The notes: generated by a model from the sequence alone, not told the origin. 45,029 nucleotides of DNA from Alkalihalobacterium chitinilyticum (GCF_029028005.1 NZ_JAOTPO010000028.1:1-45029), one strand, 5' to 3'; counted from the stretch's first letter, positions 7,485 to 16,815 are shown. Numbers and translations: made by a program.

Positions 7485-7937
7485 ATGGAGAAATATACGT
7501 GGAACAGTCATTCTCCAGAAGAAACGTTTGAATTCGGAGAACGATTAGCTAAGCATTTAACACCTGGAGACGTCCTTACGTTAGAAGGGGATTTAGGCGC
7601 TGGAAAAACAAGTTTTACTAAGGGAATTGGCAAAGGGTTAGGCGTCCAACGTGTAATTAATAGTCCTACATTTACGATTATTAAAGAATATAAAGGTCAT
7701 ATCCCGTTGTATCATATGGATGTTTACCGGCTGGAGCATAGTGAAGAAGATTTAGGTTTTGATGAATATTTTGAAGGTGAAGGGGTAACAGTCATTGAAT
7801 GGGCGAGCATGATCGAGGAAATGTTACCAGAAGAACGTCTTGACATTTACATATACCATACTGGAAATGATGAACGAACATTTGAATTACGCCCAAAAGG
7901 TGAACGGTTCATTTCGCTGTGTAAGGAGTTATTATAA
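7485..7937 (+). CDS. tsaE: tRNA t6A biosynthesis ATPase TsaE
   Basis: P-loop ATPase that works with TsaB and TsaD in making N6-threonylcarbamoyladenosine at A37 of ANN-decoding tRNAs. 150 aa, standard size. Walker A is GDLGAGKTSF (~37-46), switch I includes NSPTFTIIKEY, then LYHMDVYRL with the conserved Asp, and VTVIEWASMIEEMLP near the C-terminus. The gene ends on the base before the tsaB ATG, which indicates tight coupling inside the thiL-tsaD operon. Confidence 0.95.
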   Translation: MEKYTWNSHSPEETFEFGERLAKHLTPGDVLTLEGDLGAGKTSFTKGIGKGLGVQRVINSPTFTIIKEYKGHIPLYHMDVYRLEHSEEDLGFDEYFEGEGVTVIEWASMIEEMLPEERLDIYIYHTGNDERTFELRPKGERFISLCKELL

Positions 7938-8645
7938 ATGAAAGCAATCGCAATTGATACAACCAATTTAGTAATGGGCATTGCCGTTATTGATGGTGAT
8001 AAAGTTGTTGGCGAAATGATTACTAATTTAAAGAAAAATCATTCGGTCCGCTTAATGCCTGCCATCTCACAATTAATGAAAGAAGTCGATATGGAGCCTG
8101 GAGATTTAGAAAGAGTGATTGTTGCTCATGGACCTGGATCGTATACAGGTGTAAGAATAGGTGTAACAACGGCTAAAACATTGGCTTGGACTTTAAATAT
8201 TCCGATTGCAGGTGTTTCTAGTCTGGAAGTCGTTGCTCAAAACGGTCGCTTTTTTAACGGGTATATCTGTCCTTTTTTTGATGCTAGACGAGGTCAAGTG
8301 TATACCGGTCTTTATAAAAGTGACGGACAAGATGTTGTTAATCAAGAAAAAGATCAACTCGTCCTGCTTGAAGACTGGCTTGAACAATTCAAAGAAATGA
8401 AAGAAAATGTTTTATTCCTTAGTAATGATTTAGCATTACATCAAGAGAAGATTGAGGCTGCACTAGGAGATCGTGCGATATTTCCTTATCTATCCATGCA
8501 AAATCCTCGACCATCTGAATTAGCACAGCTTGGTATGAAAAAAGAACATCAAAGCAATGTCCATGATTTTGTTCCCCAATACTTGCAGCTTGCTGAAGCT
8601 GAAGTGAAATGGTTAGAAGCGCAAAATAAAGGGGAAACCACATGA
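7938..8645 (+). CDS. tsaB: tRNA t6A biosynthesis protein TsaB
   Basis: Inactive ASKHA-fold paralogue of TsaD that forms the scaffold of the TsaBD dimer. 235 aa. It begins MKAIAIDTTNLVMGIAVIDG (beta-hairpin of the ASKHA fold) and has the family motif HGPGSYTGVRIGVTTAKTLA (~74-93) and CPFFDARRGQVYTGLY. It lacks the HxxxH metal site present in TsaD, as expected. Its end overlaps the start of rimI by four bases (ATGA). Confidence 0.95.
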   Translation: MKAIAIDTTNLVMGIAVIDGDKVVGEMITNLKKNHSVRLMPAISQLMKEVDMEPGDLERVIVAHGPGSYTGVRIGVTTAKTLAWTLNIPIAGVSSLEVVAQNGRFFNGYICPFFDARRGQVYTGLYKSDGQDVVNQEKDQLVLLEDWLEQFKEMKENVLFLSNDLALHQEKIEAALGDRAIFPYLSMQNPRPSELAQLGMKKEHQSNVHDFVPQYLQLAEAEVKWLEAQNKGETT

Positions 8646-9100
8646 CGGAGCCTGGCATTCGCTTCATGACAGTAGATGACCTTGATCAGGTCCTTATTGT
8701 CGAGAAAGATGCGTTTACTGTTCCGTGGAGCCGGACGGCGTTTTATAATGAGTTAACGAGCAATCAGTTTGCTCATTATGTCGTTATGGAGCTCGAAGGA
8801 GTGATCATCGGCTATTGTGGTGTATGGCTCGTAATGGATGAAGCACATATCACAAATATTGCAATTCTCTCACAATATAGAGGAAACAATTATGGGGAAA
8901 CGTTACTTTTATATGTAATGGAACTTGCAAAAATGTATGGGGCATTAAAAATGACGCTGGAAGTTCGAGTTTCAAATGTAGCGGCAAAAGGATTATATGA
9001 GAAACTAGGTTTTATGGCAGGCGGGATTAGGAAAAATTATTATACAGACAATCTAGAGGATGCATTAGTCATGTGGGCGGTGTTAAAAGATGAAGGATGA
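8642..9100 (+). CDS. rimI: Ribosomal protein bS18 N-alanine acetyltransferase-like GNAT protein
   Basis: GNAT-family N-acetyltransferase, 152 aa, matching RimI in size and operon position. The acetyl-CoA pyrophosphate loop is [13 protein letters not shown] (~80-92), and the C-terminal [22 protein letters not shown] plus LVMWAVL are typical. RimI acetylates the N-terminus of ribosomal protein bS18 in E. coli; whether this is its target in Bacillaceae is not certain. It overlaps tsaB by four bases at its start and tsaD by 11 bases at its end. Confidence 0.9.
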   Translation: MTEPGIRFMTVDDLDQVLIVEKDAFTVPWSRTAFYNELTSNQFAHYVVMELEGVIIGYCGVWLVMDEAHITNIAILSQYRGNNYGETLLLYVMELAKMYGALKMTLEVRVSNVAAKGLYEKLGFMAGGIRKNYYTDNLEDALVMWAVLKDEG

Positions 9101-10106
9101 ATTGATATTAGCAATTGAGACAAGCTGTGATGAGACTTCAGCGGCAGTTATTAAAAATGGAACAGAAATACTCTCAAACGTCGTTTCTTCACAAATAGAA
9201 AGCCACAAGCGGTTTGGAGGCGTCGTCCCGGAAATAGCCTCCCGTCATCATGTGGAAAAAATGACATACATATTTGAAGCGGCAATGGAAGAAGCAGATG
9301 TAACATATTCACAGTTAGATGCGATTGCAGTCACAGAAGGACCCGGGTTAGTGGGTGCCCTGTTAATGGGAGTAAATGCTGCTAAAGCGCTGGCATTTGC
9401 TCATAACCTTCCTTTAATCGGTGTACATCATATCGCCGGGCACATTTATGCGAATCGTTTAGTCAAAGAAATGGAGTTCCCATTATTGGCTTTAGTTGTA
9501 TCTGGTGGTCATACAGAGATCATTTATATGAAGGAACATGGTTCGTTTAAAGTAATTGGTGAAACGAGAGATGATGCAGTAGGAGAAGCCTATGATAAGG
9601 TGGCAAGAACGTTAAATTTACCTTATCCAGGAGGTCCTCATATTGACAAACTTGCACATGAGGGGAAGGTAACGATTGATTTACCTAGAGCGTGGCTTGA
9701 TCCCCAAGCGTATGAATTTAGTTTCAGCGGATTAAAATCAGCAGTTATTAATACTCTTCATAATGCGAAACAGCGGGGAGAAACGATTGAACCTGCAGAC
9801 TTAGCAGCCAGTTTCCAAGAAAGTGTTATTGATGTGTTAGTGACAAAGACAAAGAAAGCTGCAGAAGAGTATAAAGTAAAGCAGTTGCTGTTAGCAGGCG
9901 GAGTTGCGGCCAACCGCGGTCTTCGGGCAAGATTAGAACAAGAGTTTGAAAACTCTGAAGTGGAATTAATTATTCCACCACTCTCTCTATGTACAGATAA
10001 CGCTGCGATGATAGGGGCAGCTGCCAGTATTTTATTACAGCAAGGCAAATTTTCCGATTGGGCACTTAATGCAAACCCAGGTCTTGAACTAGATACCTGT
10101 GAATAA
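9090..10106 (+). CDS. tsaD: tRNA N6-adenosine threonylcarbamoyltransferase TsaD
   Basis: Catalytic subunit that transfers the threonylcarbamoyl group to tRNA A37. 338 aa, usual length. It begins [16 protein letters not shown], carries the metal-binding HHIAGH (~111-116), the substrate loop [30 protein letters not shown], and the nucleotide loop [14 protein letters not shown], and ends with [11 protein letters not shown]. Last gene of the thiL operon, followed by an intrinsic terminator and then a large DnaA-box cluster. In B. subtilis this gene is ydiE (formerly gcp). Confidence 0.97.
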   Translation: MKDELILAIETSCDETSAAVIKNGTEILSNVVSSQIESHKRFGGVVPEIASRHHVEKMTYIFEAAMEEADVTYSQLDAIAVTEGPGLVGALLMGVNAAKALAFAHNLPLIGVHHIAGHIYANRLVKEMEFPLLALVVSGGHTEIIYMKEHGSFKVIGETRDDAVGEAYDKVARTLNLPYPGGPHIDKLAHEGKVTIDLPRAWLDPQAYEFSFSGLKSAVINTLHNAKQRGETIEPADLAASFQESVIDVLVTKTKKAAEEYKVKQLLLAGGVAANRGLRARLEQEFENSEVELIIPPLSLCTDNAAMIGAAASILLQQGKFSDWALNANPGLELDTCE

Positions 10107-10113
10107 AAAGTTT

Positions 10114-10155
10114 AAATCCTTTCTTATCAGTCTATGCTGAAAGAAGGGATTTTTT
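10114..10155 (+). terminator. Terminator of the thiL-tsaD operon
   Basis: AAATCCTTTCTT (10114-10125) pairs with AAGAAGGGATTT (10141-10152) with one G:T pair, followed by a T-run. A second small stem, ATTCTT/AAGAAT with a T-run, lies at 10211-10237. Confidence 0.8.
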
Positions 10156-10238
10156 GTTTGAAATTCTTTAATTAAGAGTAAATTGAGGGAAGAAAACATC
10201 AAAATTCGTCATTCTTAACGAAGAATCGTGTTTTTTTA

Positions 10239-10442
10239 TGTGGAAAAAACTTATCCACAACACTGTGTATGAAGTGGATAAGTGCGTGAATAACTTATTC
10301 TAGAGCATTCTATTTTGTTTATAAAAAAAATGTGGATAAACTTGTGGGTAATGGGGATAACTTTTGAAGTAACTAAAGAATCAATGGTTTTCCTGTGCAT
10401 AACGTTGTGAATAGTGTGGATATGTCAGAAAATTTATACATA
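10239..10442. promoter_or_regulatory. DnaA-box cluster downstream of tsaD
   Basis: Three perfect DnaA boxes (TTATNCACA) lie here: + strand 10251-10259, and minus strand 10331-10339 and 10394-10402. At least nine 9-mers with one mismatch accompany them: 10239-10247, 10264-10272, 10273-10281, 10285-10293, 10343-10351, 10352-10360, 10406-10414, 10415-10423 and 10434-10442. Most face the minus strand. Three more perfect boxes lie inside the next gene at 10807-10815 (+), 11257-11265 (-) and 11539-11547 (-). From memory, B. subtilis has DnaA-box clusters outside oriC and one is near gcp/tsaD, so this may be the conserved counterpart. Confidence 0.8.
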
Positions 10443-10459
10443 AGTTGAGGAGAGCATGT

Positions 10460-12613
10460 GTGAAAAAGAGTTGGATCATCATCATTAGTTTGTTTTTTAT
10501 GATGTTATTAACAGCTAACGTAAAAGGATATGAACAACAAAAGTCACTGATACTTATCGTTGTTCCTGATTTTTCTTTTGAAGAAGCGGAATGGCTCCTT
10601 GAAAATGGTGACCCAAATGTCTGGGGAAGAGCAGGTTTTTCTGCTTTAAATGTACGGCCTGAAGGGAGTTATTCGTACTTAAGCAATACAGTATCTCTAA
10701 GTACCGGTATTCGGGGAGTCGGTGTCGATCAATGGAATGCGTTTGAAAAAGGAGAATTCATTGATGAAAGGTCAGTTGAGGAGCATATCTTACAATGGAC
10801 CGGAGCTTATCCACAGGATAGTTTACTTCACCCGTATCTCCACAAATTAATTGAAAAAAATAATTCGACAACATTCCGCGCACCGATCGGATTTTTGGGA
10901 GAAACCTTAAAGCAAGAAGGCATTACACGATATGTACTCGGTAACAGTGACTTATCAGAAGAAGAAAGAGTGCGATATGCGTCTTTATTTGCTATCGATA
11001 AAAAAGGTGAAGTTCAAGGAGAGTTAACGAAAGTAGTAAAGGCAGATCCGGCTGCTCCAGCGGGAGTAAGAATGAATTCAAATCACTTACTAGAGGAAAT
11101 TCGCGTCGTTGAGGCTGAAAGTAACCAATCATTCATTGTAGTAGAGTGGGGGGATTTTCATCGTTTATTTTCGAATAAGGACATGATGATATCCAGCTAC
11201 TTTGAGAAGCGCTATGAGCATACATTGCTTTCATTTGAACAGTTTATTCAAGCTCTTGTGGATAACAGTAATCGTCATGTTATGCTAGTCGCCCCGATGA
11301 TGCATTCTGGGGCGTACAAGGAAAAAAAGCAGCTTAGCCCTTTTTATTATTGGGGGGGATCTCTTCAGCATCCATTTGAGCTTTACTCAGAAACGACAAA
11401 ACAAAGATACATCATCAGTAATGTTGATATCGTTCCGACCATTCTATCCACATTTGCCTTACAAGTTCCATCGAGTTTACCGGGGACACCTTTAAATCAG
11501 CTAGAGATTTTAGACGCAAATTATGATCACGAAGATGTTGTGGATAATGTAAATTGGATATTTAAAATATATAGTACTAGAAGTGTTATCCTTTCTAGCT
11601 ATATTACCCTGTTAGTTTTAATGTTAATAAGTGTAGGAATTTTGTTATGGAGGCAGAAGACAAGCCCTCGGTGGATAAATGCGGGAAAAATCATTCTATT
11701 AGCTGCGGTCAGTTCACCGATTTGGTATTTATTTCTGTCGAAGGTTCTGTTGTACGTTCATAGCGGTTACTACTTTTGGTTGTTAACTATATTATCTATT
11801 GTATTGGCCTGGCTTCTTTTAAAATTCACTAAATACCCTCTCGTTATACTAGGGGCTATTCAATTTACGGTCATTACGATTGATTTGTGGATAGGTTCTC
11901 CTTTAATGCAGCGGTCCTATTTAGGATATGATCCGATCATCGGAGCGAGGTATTACGGAATAGGAAATGAATATGCAGGCGTGTATATGATTTCTGGATT
12001 ACTGATGCTAATTCCATTTTGGAAAGCATCTAAACGAACGTTTTTAATTGTAACAACGATCCTTTTTGGGTTCCTCATTTATATGTTAGGTTCTAGTCAT
12101 CTCGGAACGAATGCGGGAGCTACATTATCAGCTGCGATCGCTTGGGGATTTATCGCTGTAAAGCACAGCTCACTCATGAAAAGATGGAAGGTATGGCTGC
12201 CTATTTTGTTAGTTGCAACCCCAGTCTTTTCGCTCATTCTTTTGTTTTTATTACAAATGAGTGGTAAGCCTACTCATATTGGATATGCTTTTGAGCGAAT
12301 TTTGAGCGGTGATTTTTCGTATATGTTCGATGTAATTAAAAGAAAGCTGCAAATGAATTGGAAGATTTTTAAGTTCTCAAACTGGACCCAATTATTTGTT
12401 ACCTCCTATATTTTAATGGGGATCATCCTGTGGCGGCAAAAGAATTGGATCAAGAACGAAAGGGAAAAAGATATTTTGCAAGCGATGCTCGTCACATCTG
12501 TTGCCTTACTGTTACTAAATGATTCAGGGGTTGTTGCGGCAGCTACTTCGATGTTTTTAATCGTAGCCACTAGTTATTACTGGTTGTTAGAAGAGAGAGG
12601 AACTAGAGGTTAG
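10460..12613 (+). CDS. Large exported membrane protein with alkaline-phosphatase-like N-terminal domain, function unknown
   Basis: A 717-aa protein I cannot assign to a named gene. The N-terminus is a signal or anchor (VKKSWIIIISLFFMMLLTANV). Residues ~30-375 look like an extracytoplasmic alkaline-phosphatase-superfamily fold: LILIVVPDFSFEEAEWLL at the first strand, SNTVSLSTGIRG, SFIVVEWGDFHRL, and VDIVPTILSTFALQVPSSLPG near the end of the domain, typical of sulfatase/phosphatase families. Residues ~375-717 contain roughly eight to ten hydrophobic helices. The GTG start at 10460 follows AGGAG with seven bases spacing; a TTG at 10445 is also in frame. The metal ligands of a working phosphatase are not clear by eye, so the domain may be non-catalytic. 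The coding sequence carries three perfect DnaA boxes. Confidence 0.7.
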   Translation: MKKSWIIIISLFFMMLLTANVKGYEQQKSLILIVVPDFSFEEAEWLLENGDPNVWGRAGFSALNVRPEGSYSYLSNTVSLSTGIRGVGVDQWNAFEKGEFIDERSVEEHILQWTGAYPQDSLLHPYLHKLIEKNNSTTFRAPIGFLGETLKQEGITRYVLGNSDLSEEERVRYASLFAIDKKGEVQGELTKVVKADPAAPAGVRMNSNHLLEEIRVVEAESNQSFIVVEWGDFHRLFSNKDMMISSYFEKRYEHTLLSFEQFIQALVDNSNRHVMLVAPMMHSGAYKEKKQLSPFYYWGGSLQHPFELYSETTKQRYIISNVDIVPTILSTFALQVPSSLPGTPLNQLEILDANYDHEDVVDNVNWIFKIYSTRSVILSSYITLLVLMLISVGILLWRQKTSPRWINAGKIILLAAVSSPIWYLFLSKVLLYVHSGYYFWLLTILSIVLAWLLLKFTKYPLVILGAIQFTVITIDLWIGSPLMQRSYLGYDPIIGARYYGIGNEYAGVYMISGLLMLIPFWKASKRTFLIVTTILFGFLIYMLGSSHLGTNAGATLSAAIAWGFIAVKHSSLMKRWKVWLPILLVATPVFSLILLFLLQMSGKPTHIGYAFERILSGDFSYMFDVIKRKLQMNWKIFKFSNWTQLFVTSYILMGIILWRQKNWIKNEREKDILQAMLVTSVALLLLNDSGVVAAATSMFLIVATSYYWLLEERGTRG

Positions 12614-12742
12614 TGTGTTGATATAATTAAAGTTGTGGTGCTCGTTTATGTGGCAGGTGGTTTCAGTCTAATGGAGATAGGCTTATCGCAGTTAGTAGCT
12701 GGTGTGTACTGCTGGACTAGGCGGTGTCGCACGTCTATTAAA

Positions 12743-12778
12743 AAGGTCCATCCAAATGTGTTTGGATGGACCTTAAAG
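12743..12778 (-). terminator. Strong terminator of the ABC-F gene
   Basis: A perfect 14-bp stem (12743-12756 with 12761-12774) with a 4-nt loop. Read on the minus strand it is followed by TTTTTAAT, so it terminates the ABC-F gene; it can also stop transcripts from the convergent gene. The 125 bases before it (12614-12740) hold nothing recognisable. Confidence 0.85.
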
Positions 12779-12816
12779 TGCTTGTTAGCAGGCAAGCAGA
12801 CTTAACTTTTGCCTAA

Positions 12817-14724
12817 CTATTCTTGCAGTTCTTCCCACTCGGTTAGTAACTGTTCGATGGTTTCGTTATGAGAGTCAATTTGTTGTTGAAGCTGTGCAGA
12901 TTTTTCATGATCTTCATATACCGATGGTTCACATAAAGCTTGTTCCCATTCGGCAACTTCAGTTTCCATCTGATCAACAGTTGCTTCGATTTCTTCGATT
13001 CGACGTAGTCTTTGACGTTCTTTTCGTTTGGCTTCTTTATCCATGTGGAAATTTTGTTTATCTTTTTTTGGTTCTTCTTTGTGGGCTTGCTCCTCATTAG
13101 CCAGTTCATGTAATTGACGAGCTTCATCTTTTTTATGCAAGTAATAATCATAATCACCAAGGTAATTCGTAATATTTTGTTGTGAGAGTTCGATAATCCG
13201 TGTTGCCATCCGGTTTAAGAAATACCTGTCATGAGACACAAATAAAATCGTTCCTGGATAATCAATTAAAGCAGACTCTAAAACTTCCTTGCTGTCTAAA
13301 TCAAGGTGGTTAGTCGGCTCATCCAGGATAAGAAAATTAGCTTTCTTTAACATTAACTTTGCTAAGGCAAGTCGTGCTTTTTCGCCGCCGCTTAAGTCAG
13401 AGACGATTTTTAATACATCATCACCACTAAAAAGGAAGTTCCCTAGAACCGTGCGTATATCTTTTTCTTGCACCAGTGGATATTCATCCCACAATTCATG
13501 AATGACTTGTTTGTTTGATGTTAATTTTGCTTGTTCTTGATCATAATAACCAATAGCAACGTTGCTTCCATAGGTAATGGATCCAGAAAGAGGTTGCAAT
13601 TCTTTTGTAATCATTTTAAGCATGGTGGATTTCCCAATTCCGTTTGGGCCAATTAGGGCAACACTCTCACCGCGATTCAGCTGGAACGTAATCTCTTTAA
13701 ATAGTGCAACGTTATCATAACCGCCAGAAAGGGCTTGTACTTTCAATACTTCGTTTCCGGTTTGTTTTTCTATATCAAAAGTAAAGTTAGCTGATTTTTC
13801 ACTGCCTTGCGGTCGATCTAACCGTTCCATTCTCTCAAGTGTTCTTCTGCGGCTTTGCGCTCTTTTCGTCGTAGATGCTCTAGCAATATTACGGCGCACG
13901 AAATCTTCTAACTTTGCAATTTCTTCTTGTTGTTTTTCAAACTGTTTTAATTCCTGGTCGTAACGAAGGGCATTTTCTTCAAGGTAGTCTGAATAGTTTC
14001 CTTTAAATTTAGTGGCTTTTGTTCTCGAGAGCTCGTACACGTGATCAACGACTTTATCTAAAAAGTATCGGTCATGTGAGACAATGAGGACAGCGCCGGG
14101 ATAATTAGATAAATACTGCTCGAGCCAAGAAAGTGTTGCAATGTCCAAGTGGTTGGTCGGCTCATCAAGAATGAGCAAGTCTGGTTTCGTTAATAATAAC
14201 TTTCCGAGCGCGAGACGTGTTTTTTGACCCCCGCTTAGAGTAGAGATCTTCGTATCATAATCGAAATTAGCGAAATTTAATCCAGCGAGTACTGAGCGAA
14301 TATCGGCTTCGTATTGGTAGCCGCCTTCGTCTTTAAAATTGACTTGCAGTTGGTCATATTCCTTGAGAATTTTCTCGTAATCGTCGTTTTCAGGGTTAGA
14401 CATTTGTTCTTCGAGTCTTCTTAACGTCCGTTCCTTTCTTTGAAGCTCAGCAAAGACGGATAACATTTCATCCCAAATGGAAAGATTAGACTCGAGACCA
14501 GTGTCCTGAGCGAGATATCCGAGCTTAACATCTTTTGGTATCATAATGTCGCCTGAATCATACGACATTTGTCCAGCGATAATTCTTAATAGCGTCGATT
14601 TTCCAGCGCCATTTCGTCCAACAAGGGCAATACGTTGTTTAGACTGTATTTCAAATTTTATATTGGTTAAGATCGGTTCTACACCGAATGATTTGGTTAA
14701 ATTTACACATTGTAATAAAATCAT
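12817..14724 (-). CDS. ABC-F family ATPase (YdiF-like translation factor)
   Basis: Cytoplasmic tandem ABC ATPase without membrane domains, 635 aa. ABC-F proteins bind the ribosomal E site and affect translation or antibiotic resistance. Domain 1 has Walker A GRNGAGKST (~36-44), LSGGQKTRLALGKLL and LLILDEPTNHLD; a charged interdomain linker follows (~240-310), rich in Arg/Lys/Gln. Domain 2 has GPNGIGKST (~359-367), LSGGEKARLALAKLM and FLILDEPTNHLD. A C-terminal coiled coil (~550-635) is rich in Glu and Gln. The position next to tsaD and rex equals B. subtilis ydiF, but the moaC gene (ydiG) that sits between ydiF and rex there is absent. No resistance phenotype can be inferred. Confidence 0.9.
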   Translation of the reverse strand: MILLQCVNLTKSFGVEPILTNIKFEIQSKQRIALVGRNGAGKSTLLRIIAGQMSYDSGDIMIPKDVKLGYLAQDTGLESNLSIWDEMLSVFAELQRKERTLRRLEEQMSNPENDDYEKILKEYDQLQVNFKDEGGYQYEADIRSVLAGLNFANFDYDTKISTLSGGQKTRLALGKLLLTKPDLLILDEPTNHLDIATLSWLEQYLSNYPGAVLIVSHDRYFLDKVVDHVYELSRTKATKFKGNYSDYLEENALRYDQELKQFEKQQEEIAKLEDFVRRNIARASTTKRAQSRRRTLERMERLDRPQGSEKSANFTFDIEKQTGNEVLKVQALSGGYDNVALFKEITFQLNRGESVALIGPNGIGKSTMLKMITKELQPLSGSITYGSNVAIGYYDQEQAKLTSNKQVIHELWDEYPLVQEKDIRTVLGNFLFSGDDVLKIVSDLSGGEKARLALAKLMLKKANFLILDEPTNHLDLDSKEVLESALIDYPGTILFVSHDRYFLNRMATRIIELSQQNITNYLGDYDYYLHKKDEARQLHELANEEQAHKEEPKKDKQNFHMDKEAKRKERQRLRRIEEIEATVDQMETEVAEWEQALCEPSVYEDHEKSAQLQQQIDSHNETIEQLLTEWEELQE

Positions 14725-14917
14725 AAGAATAATCCTTCCTACTTATAGGGTAACTAAGAGATAAAGCTATGAAACAAGTATGATAAACTAAGTGTACCTT
14801 ATCGGAAGTTATTCAACAACTTCATGAACAGTCGTTTAAAACGATTACACGAAAGACAAAAATAGTGTACAATATGACATGTAACATCCTGATTGGTGAA
14901 AACCTTGGAGGCGATCT

Positions 14918-15553
14918 ATGAAATTTGAACAACCTAAAATTCCGCAAGCTACAGCGAAACGATTGCCCTTGTATTATCGTTACTTAGAAAATCTTAATGC
15001 CTCAGGAAAGCAACGTGTCTCATCGTCAGAGTTGAGTGAAGCTGTAAAAGTTGACTCGGCGACGATCCGCCGTGATTTTTCTTATTTTGGTGCGTTAGGG
15101 AAAAAAGGGTATGGATATAATGTAAATTATTTACTGTCTTTTTTTCGAAAGACATTAGATCAGGATGAGTTGACAAAAGTGTTACTGATAGGAGTAGGAA
15201 ATCTGGGTACAGCCTTTTTAAATTATAATTTTGCAAAAAATAATAATACAAAGATTGTCATGGCATTTGATGTTGATGAGGATAAGGTTGGACAAGAAAT
15301 GGGCGGAGTTAAAATTTATAATCTGGCTGAACTGGAAGAACATCTAGATCCAGAAGTAACCGTGGCGATTTTAACAGTACCAGCTCAATCGGCTCAAAAA
15401 ATTGCTGATCGACTCGTTTCAGTAGGAATTAGTGGTATTCTGAACTTTACTCCAGCACGATTAACAGTACCAGAGAATGTTAGGGTTCACCATATCGATT
15501 TATCCGTTGAGTTACAGTCGCTTATTTATTTTTTAAAGCATTATCCGCTATAA
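14918..15553 (+). CDS. rex: Redox-sensing transcriptional repressor Rex
   Basis: DNA-binding repressor that senses the NADH/NAD+ ratio and controls fermentation and respiration genes. 211 aa, normal length. The N-terminal winged helix holds [20 protein letters not shown] and [17 protein letters not shown]; the Rossmann domain carries [15 protein letters not shown] (GxGxxG, ~91-96), and the C-terminal domain-swap helix is [15 protein letters not shown]. The start follows GGAGG. A possible promoter, TTACAC-N17-TACAAT, lies ~50 bases upstream. A close match to a Rex operator lies 3.5 kb downstream, before the DoxX gene (19038-19055). Confidence 0.96.
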   Translation: MKFEQPKIPQATAKRLPLYYRYLENLNASGKQRVSSSELSEAVKVDSATIRRDFSYFGALGKKGYGYNVNYLLSFFRKTLDQDELTKVLLIGVGNLGTAFLNYNFAKNNNTKIVMAFDVDEDKVGQEMGGVKIYNLAELEEHLDPEVTVAILTVPAQSAQKIADRLVSVGISGILNFTPARLTVPENVRVHHIDLSVELQSLIYFLKHYPL

Positions 15554-15627
15554 TAGAGGATAAGCCTATAAATGATTTTTATTATGACTATATAGAAAGT
15601 AAACAATTAATTTAGGAGGTGTAAATA

Positions 15628-15810
15628 ATGCCATTAGGACCGGGAAGTTTAATTATTATTGGATTAGTCGCGTTATTAATCTTTGGACCTAAAAAGTTGC
15701 CTGCATTAGGGAAAGCAGCAGGTAATACTTTACGTGAGTTCAAAAATGCCACAAAAGGTTTAGCTGATGACGACGATGATAACACTAAGAAAAAAGAGAA
15801 CCAAAACTAG
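15628..15810 (+). CDS. tatA: Sec-independent protein translocase subunit TatA
   Basis: Small membrane subunit of the twin-arginine translocase, which exports folded proteins. 60 aa: one N-terminal transmembrane helix ([13 protein letters not shown]), the [14 protein letters not shown] hinge and amphipathic helix, then an acidic/basic tail ([13 protein letters not shown]). RBS AGGAGGTG precedes the ATG. It lies 17 bases before tatC, the minimal TatA-TatC pair of Bacillaceae (equivalent to B. subtilis tatAy/tatCy at the same locus). No dedicated Tat substrate gene is adjacent. Confidence 0.96.
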   Translation: MPLGPGSLIIIGLVALLIFGPKKLPALGKAAGNTLREFKNATKGLADDDDDNTKKKENQN

Positions 15811-15826
15811 TTAGGATGGGTATTTA

Positions 15827-16597
15827 ATGGAACAGAGAGACATGTCTGTGTATGACCATATAGGTGAATTGCGTAGACGATTAATTATCGTTTTCGTCTT
15901 TTTTGCTATCGCTTTAATTGGTGGTTTATTTATTGCCAAACCGATTATTACCTTTCTTCAAAGTGCACCGACTGCTCAAGACATTCCAATGAATGCCTTT
16001 AAGCCGACTGATCCGCTTCGAATATATATGACGTTTGCATTTTTTAGTGCATTTTTAATTATTTTCCCAGTCATTTTATATCAGCTATGGGCGTTTATTA
16101 GTCCTGGTTTGCATGAAACGGAAAGGAAAGTAACTTTAGCCTATATTCCGATAGCATTTTTATTATTTCTTACAGGTATTTCATTCTCCTATTTCATCTT
16201 GTTTCCGTTTATTATTCAATTTGTCGGTACGTTAGCAGGGCAATTAGGGATTAACGAGATGTATGGAATTAATGAATATTTTACATTTCTTTTTCAGTTA
16301 ACAATACCGTTTGGTCTACTGTTCCAAATGCCAGTCGTTATTATGTTCTTAACACGATTAGGGATTGTAACACCCGCATTTCTAGGGAAGGTGAGAAAGT
16401 TTGCGTATTTTGGCCTTCTCGTAATTGCAGGTTTAATTACACCACCTGAATTAATCTCACATTTAATGGTAACTGTTCCGTTACTGATGCTTTATGAAAT
16501 AAGTATTGTCATATCAAGAATTTCGTATCGAAAAGCACAACGCCTTGAAGCACAACGCCTAGAAGAAGAACAAACTGAAAATGAAAACCACGCTTAG
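15827..16597 (+). CDS. tatC: Sec-independent protein translocase subunit TatC
   Basis: Polytopic receptor for twin-arginine signal peptides, 256 aa with six predicted transmembrane helices. Motifs: N-terminal HIGELRRRL, YQLWAFISPGLHETERK in the first cytoplasmic loop, FLTGISFSYFILFPF, and GLITPPELISHLMVTVPLLMLYEISI. It ends in a charged tail with a short direct repeat (AQRLEAQRLEE). The stop codon overlaps the terminator stem. Confidence 0.96.
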   Translation: MEQRDMSVYDHIGELRRRLIIVFVFFAIALIGGLFIAKPIITFLQSAPTAQDIPMNAFKPTDPLRIYMTFAFFSAFLIIFPVILYQLWAFISPGLHETERKVTLAYIPIAFLLFLTGISFSYFILFPFIIQFVGTLAGQLGINEMYGINEYFTFLFQLTIPFGLLFQMPVVIMFLTRLGIVTPAFLGKVRKFAYFGLLVIAGLITPPELISHLMVTVPLLMLYEISIVISRISYRKAQRLEAQRLEEEQTENENHA

Positions 16598-16624
16598 GCT
16601 GCATTCCACGAATGCAGCCTTTTC
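16596..16624 (+). terminator. Terminator of tatAC
   Basis: A 10-bp perfect stem (AGGCTGCATT 16596-16605 with AATGCAGCCT 16611-16620), 5-nt loop, TTTTCTT tail. Confidence 0.85.
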
Positions 16625-16660
16625 TTATCTCATAAAGAACCCGTCACCTTCATACTTTGT

Positions 16661-16717
16661 AGGGTGCCAGGTACCTTTACCGCACTGCATTACTGAAGGT
16701 GCCAGGTACCTTAACAC
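16661..16717. repeat. REP-like palindromic repeat pair (GGTGCCAGGTACCTT)
   Basis: GGTGCCAGGTACCTT occurs twice, at about 16664-16678 and 16698-16712, separated by TTACCGCACTGCATTACTGA-like sequence. The core is quasi-palindromic, so each copy folds and the two can also pair. The element at 35590-35641 shares the AGGTACCTTTA block and the CTGCATT loop, so the two belong to one short dispersed family. Confidence 0.55.
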
Positions 16718-16745
16718 TGGCAACACTTTAATATAAGAGGACCCG

Positions 16746-16774
16746 TTGACAAAAGTAGTTATGCTTCATACGAT
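16746..16774 (+). promoter_or_regulatory. Predicted sigma-A promoter of mtnE-mtnU
   Basis: TTGACA (16746-16751), 17 bases, TACGAT (16769-16774), ~40 bases before the mtnE start. No S-box (SAM) riboswitch structure is visible in the leader. Confidence 0.6.
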
Positions 16775-16815
16775 GGGGATAGTTTAATAAAGCAATGATA
16801 TGTAGGGGTGAAGAG

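Noticed and set aside
12614-12740. Possible small RNA between the phosphatase-fold gene and the ABC-F gene
   Set aside because: No promoter or stable structure beyond the terminator already assigned.
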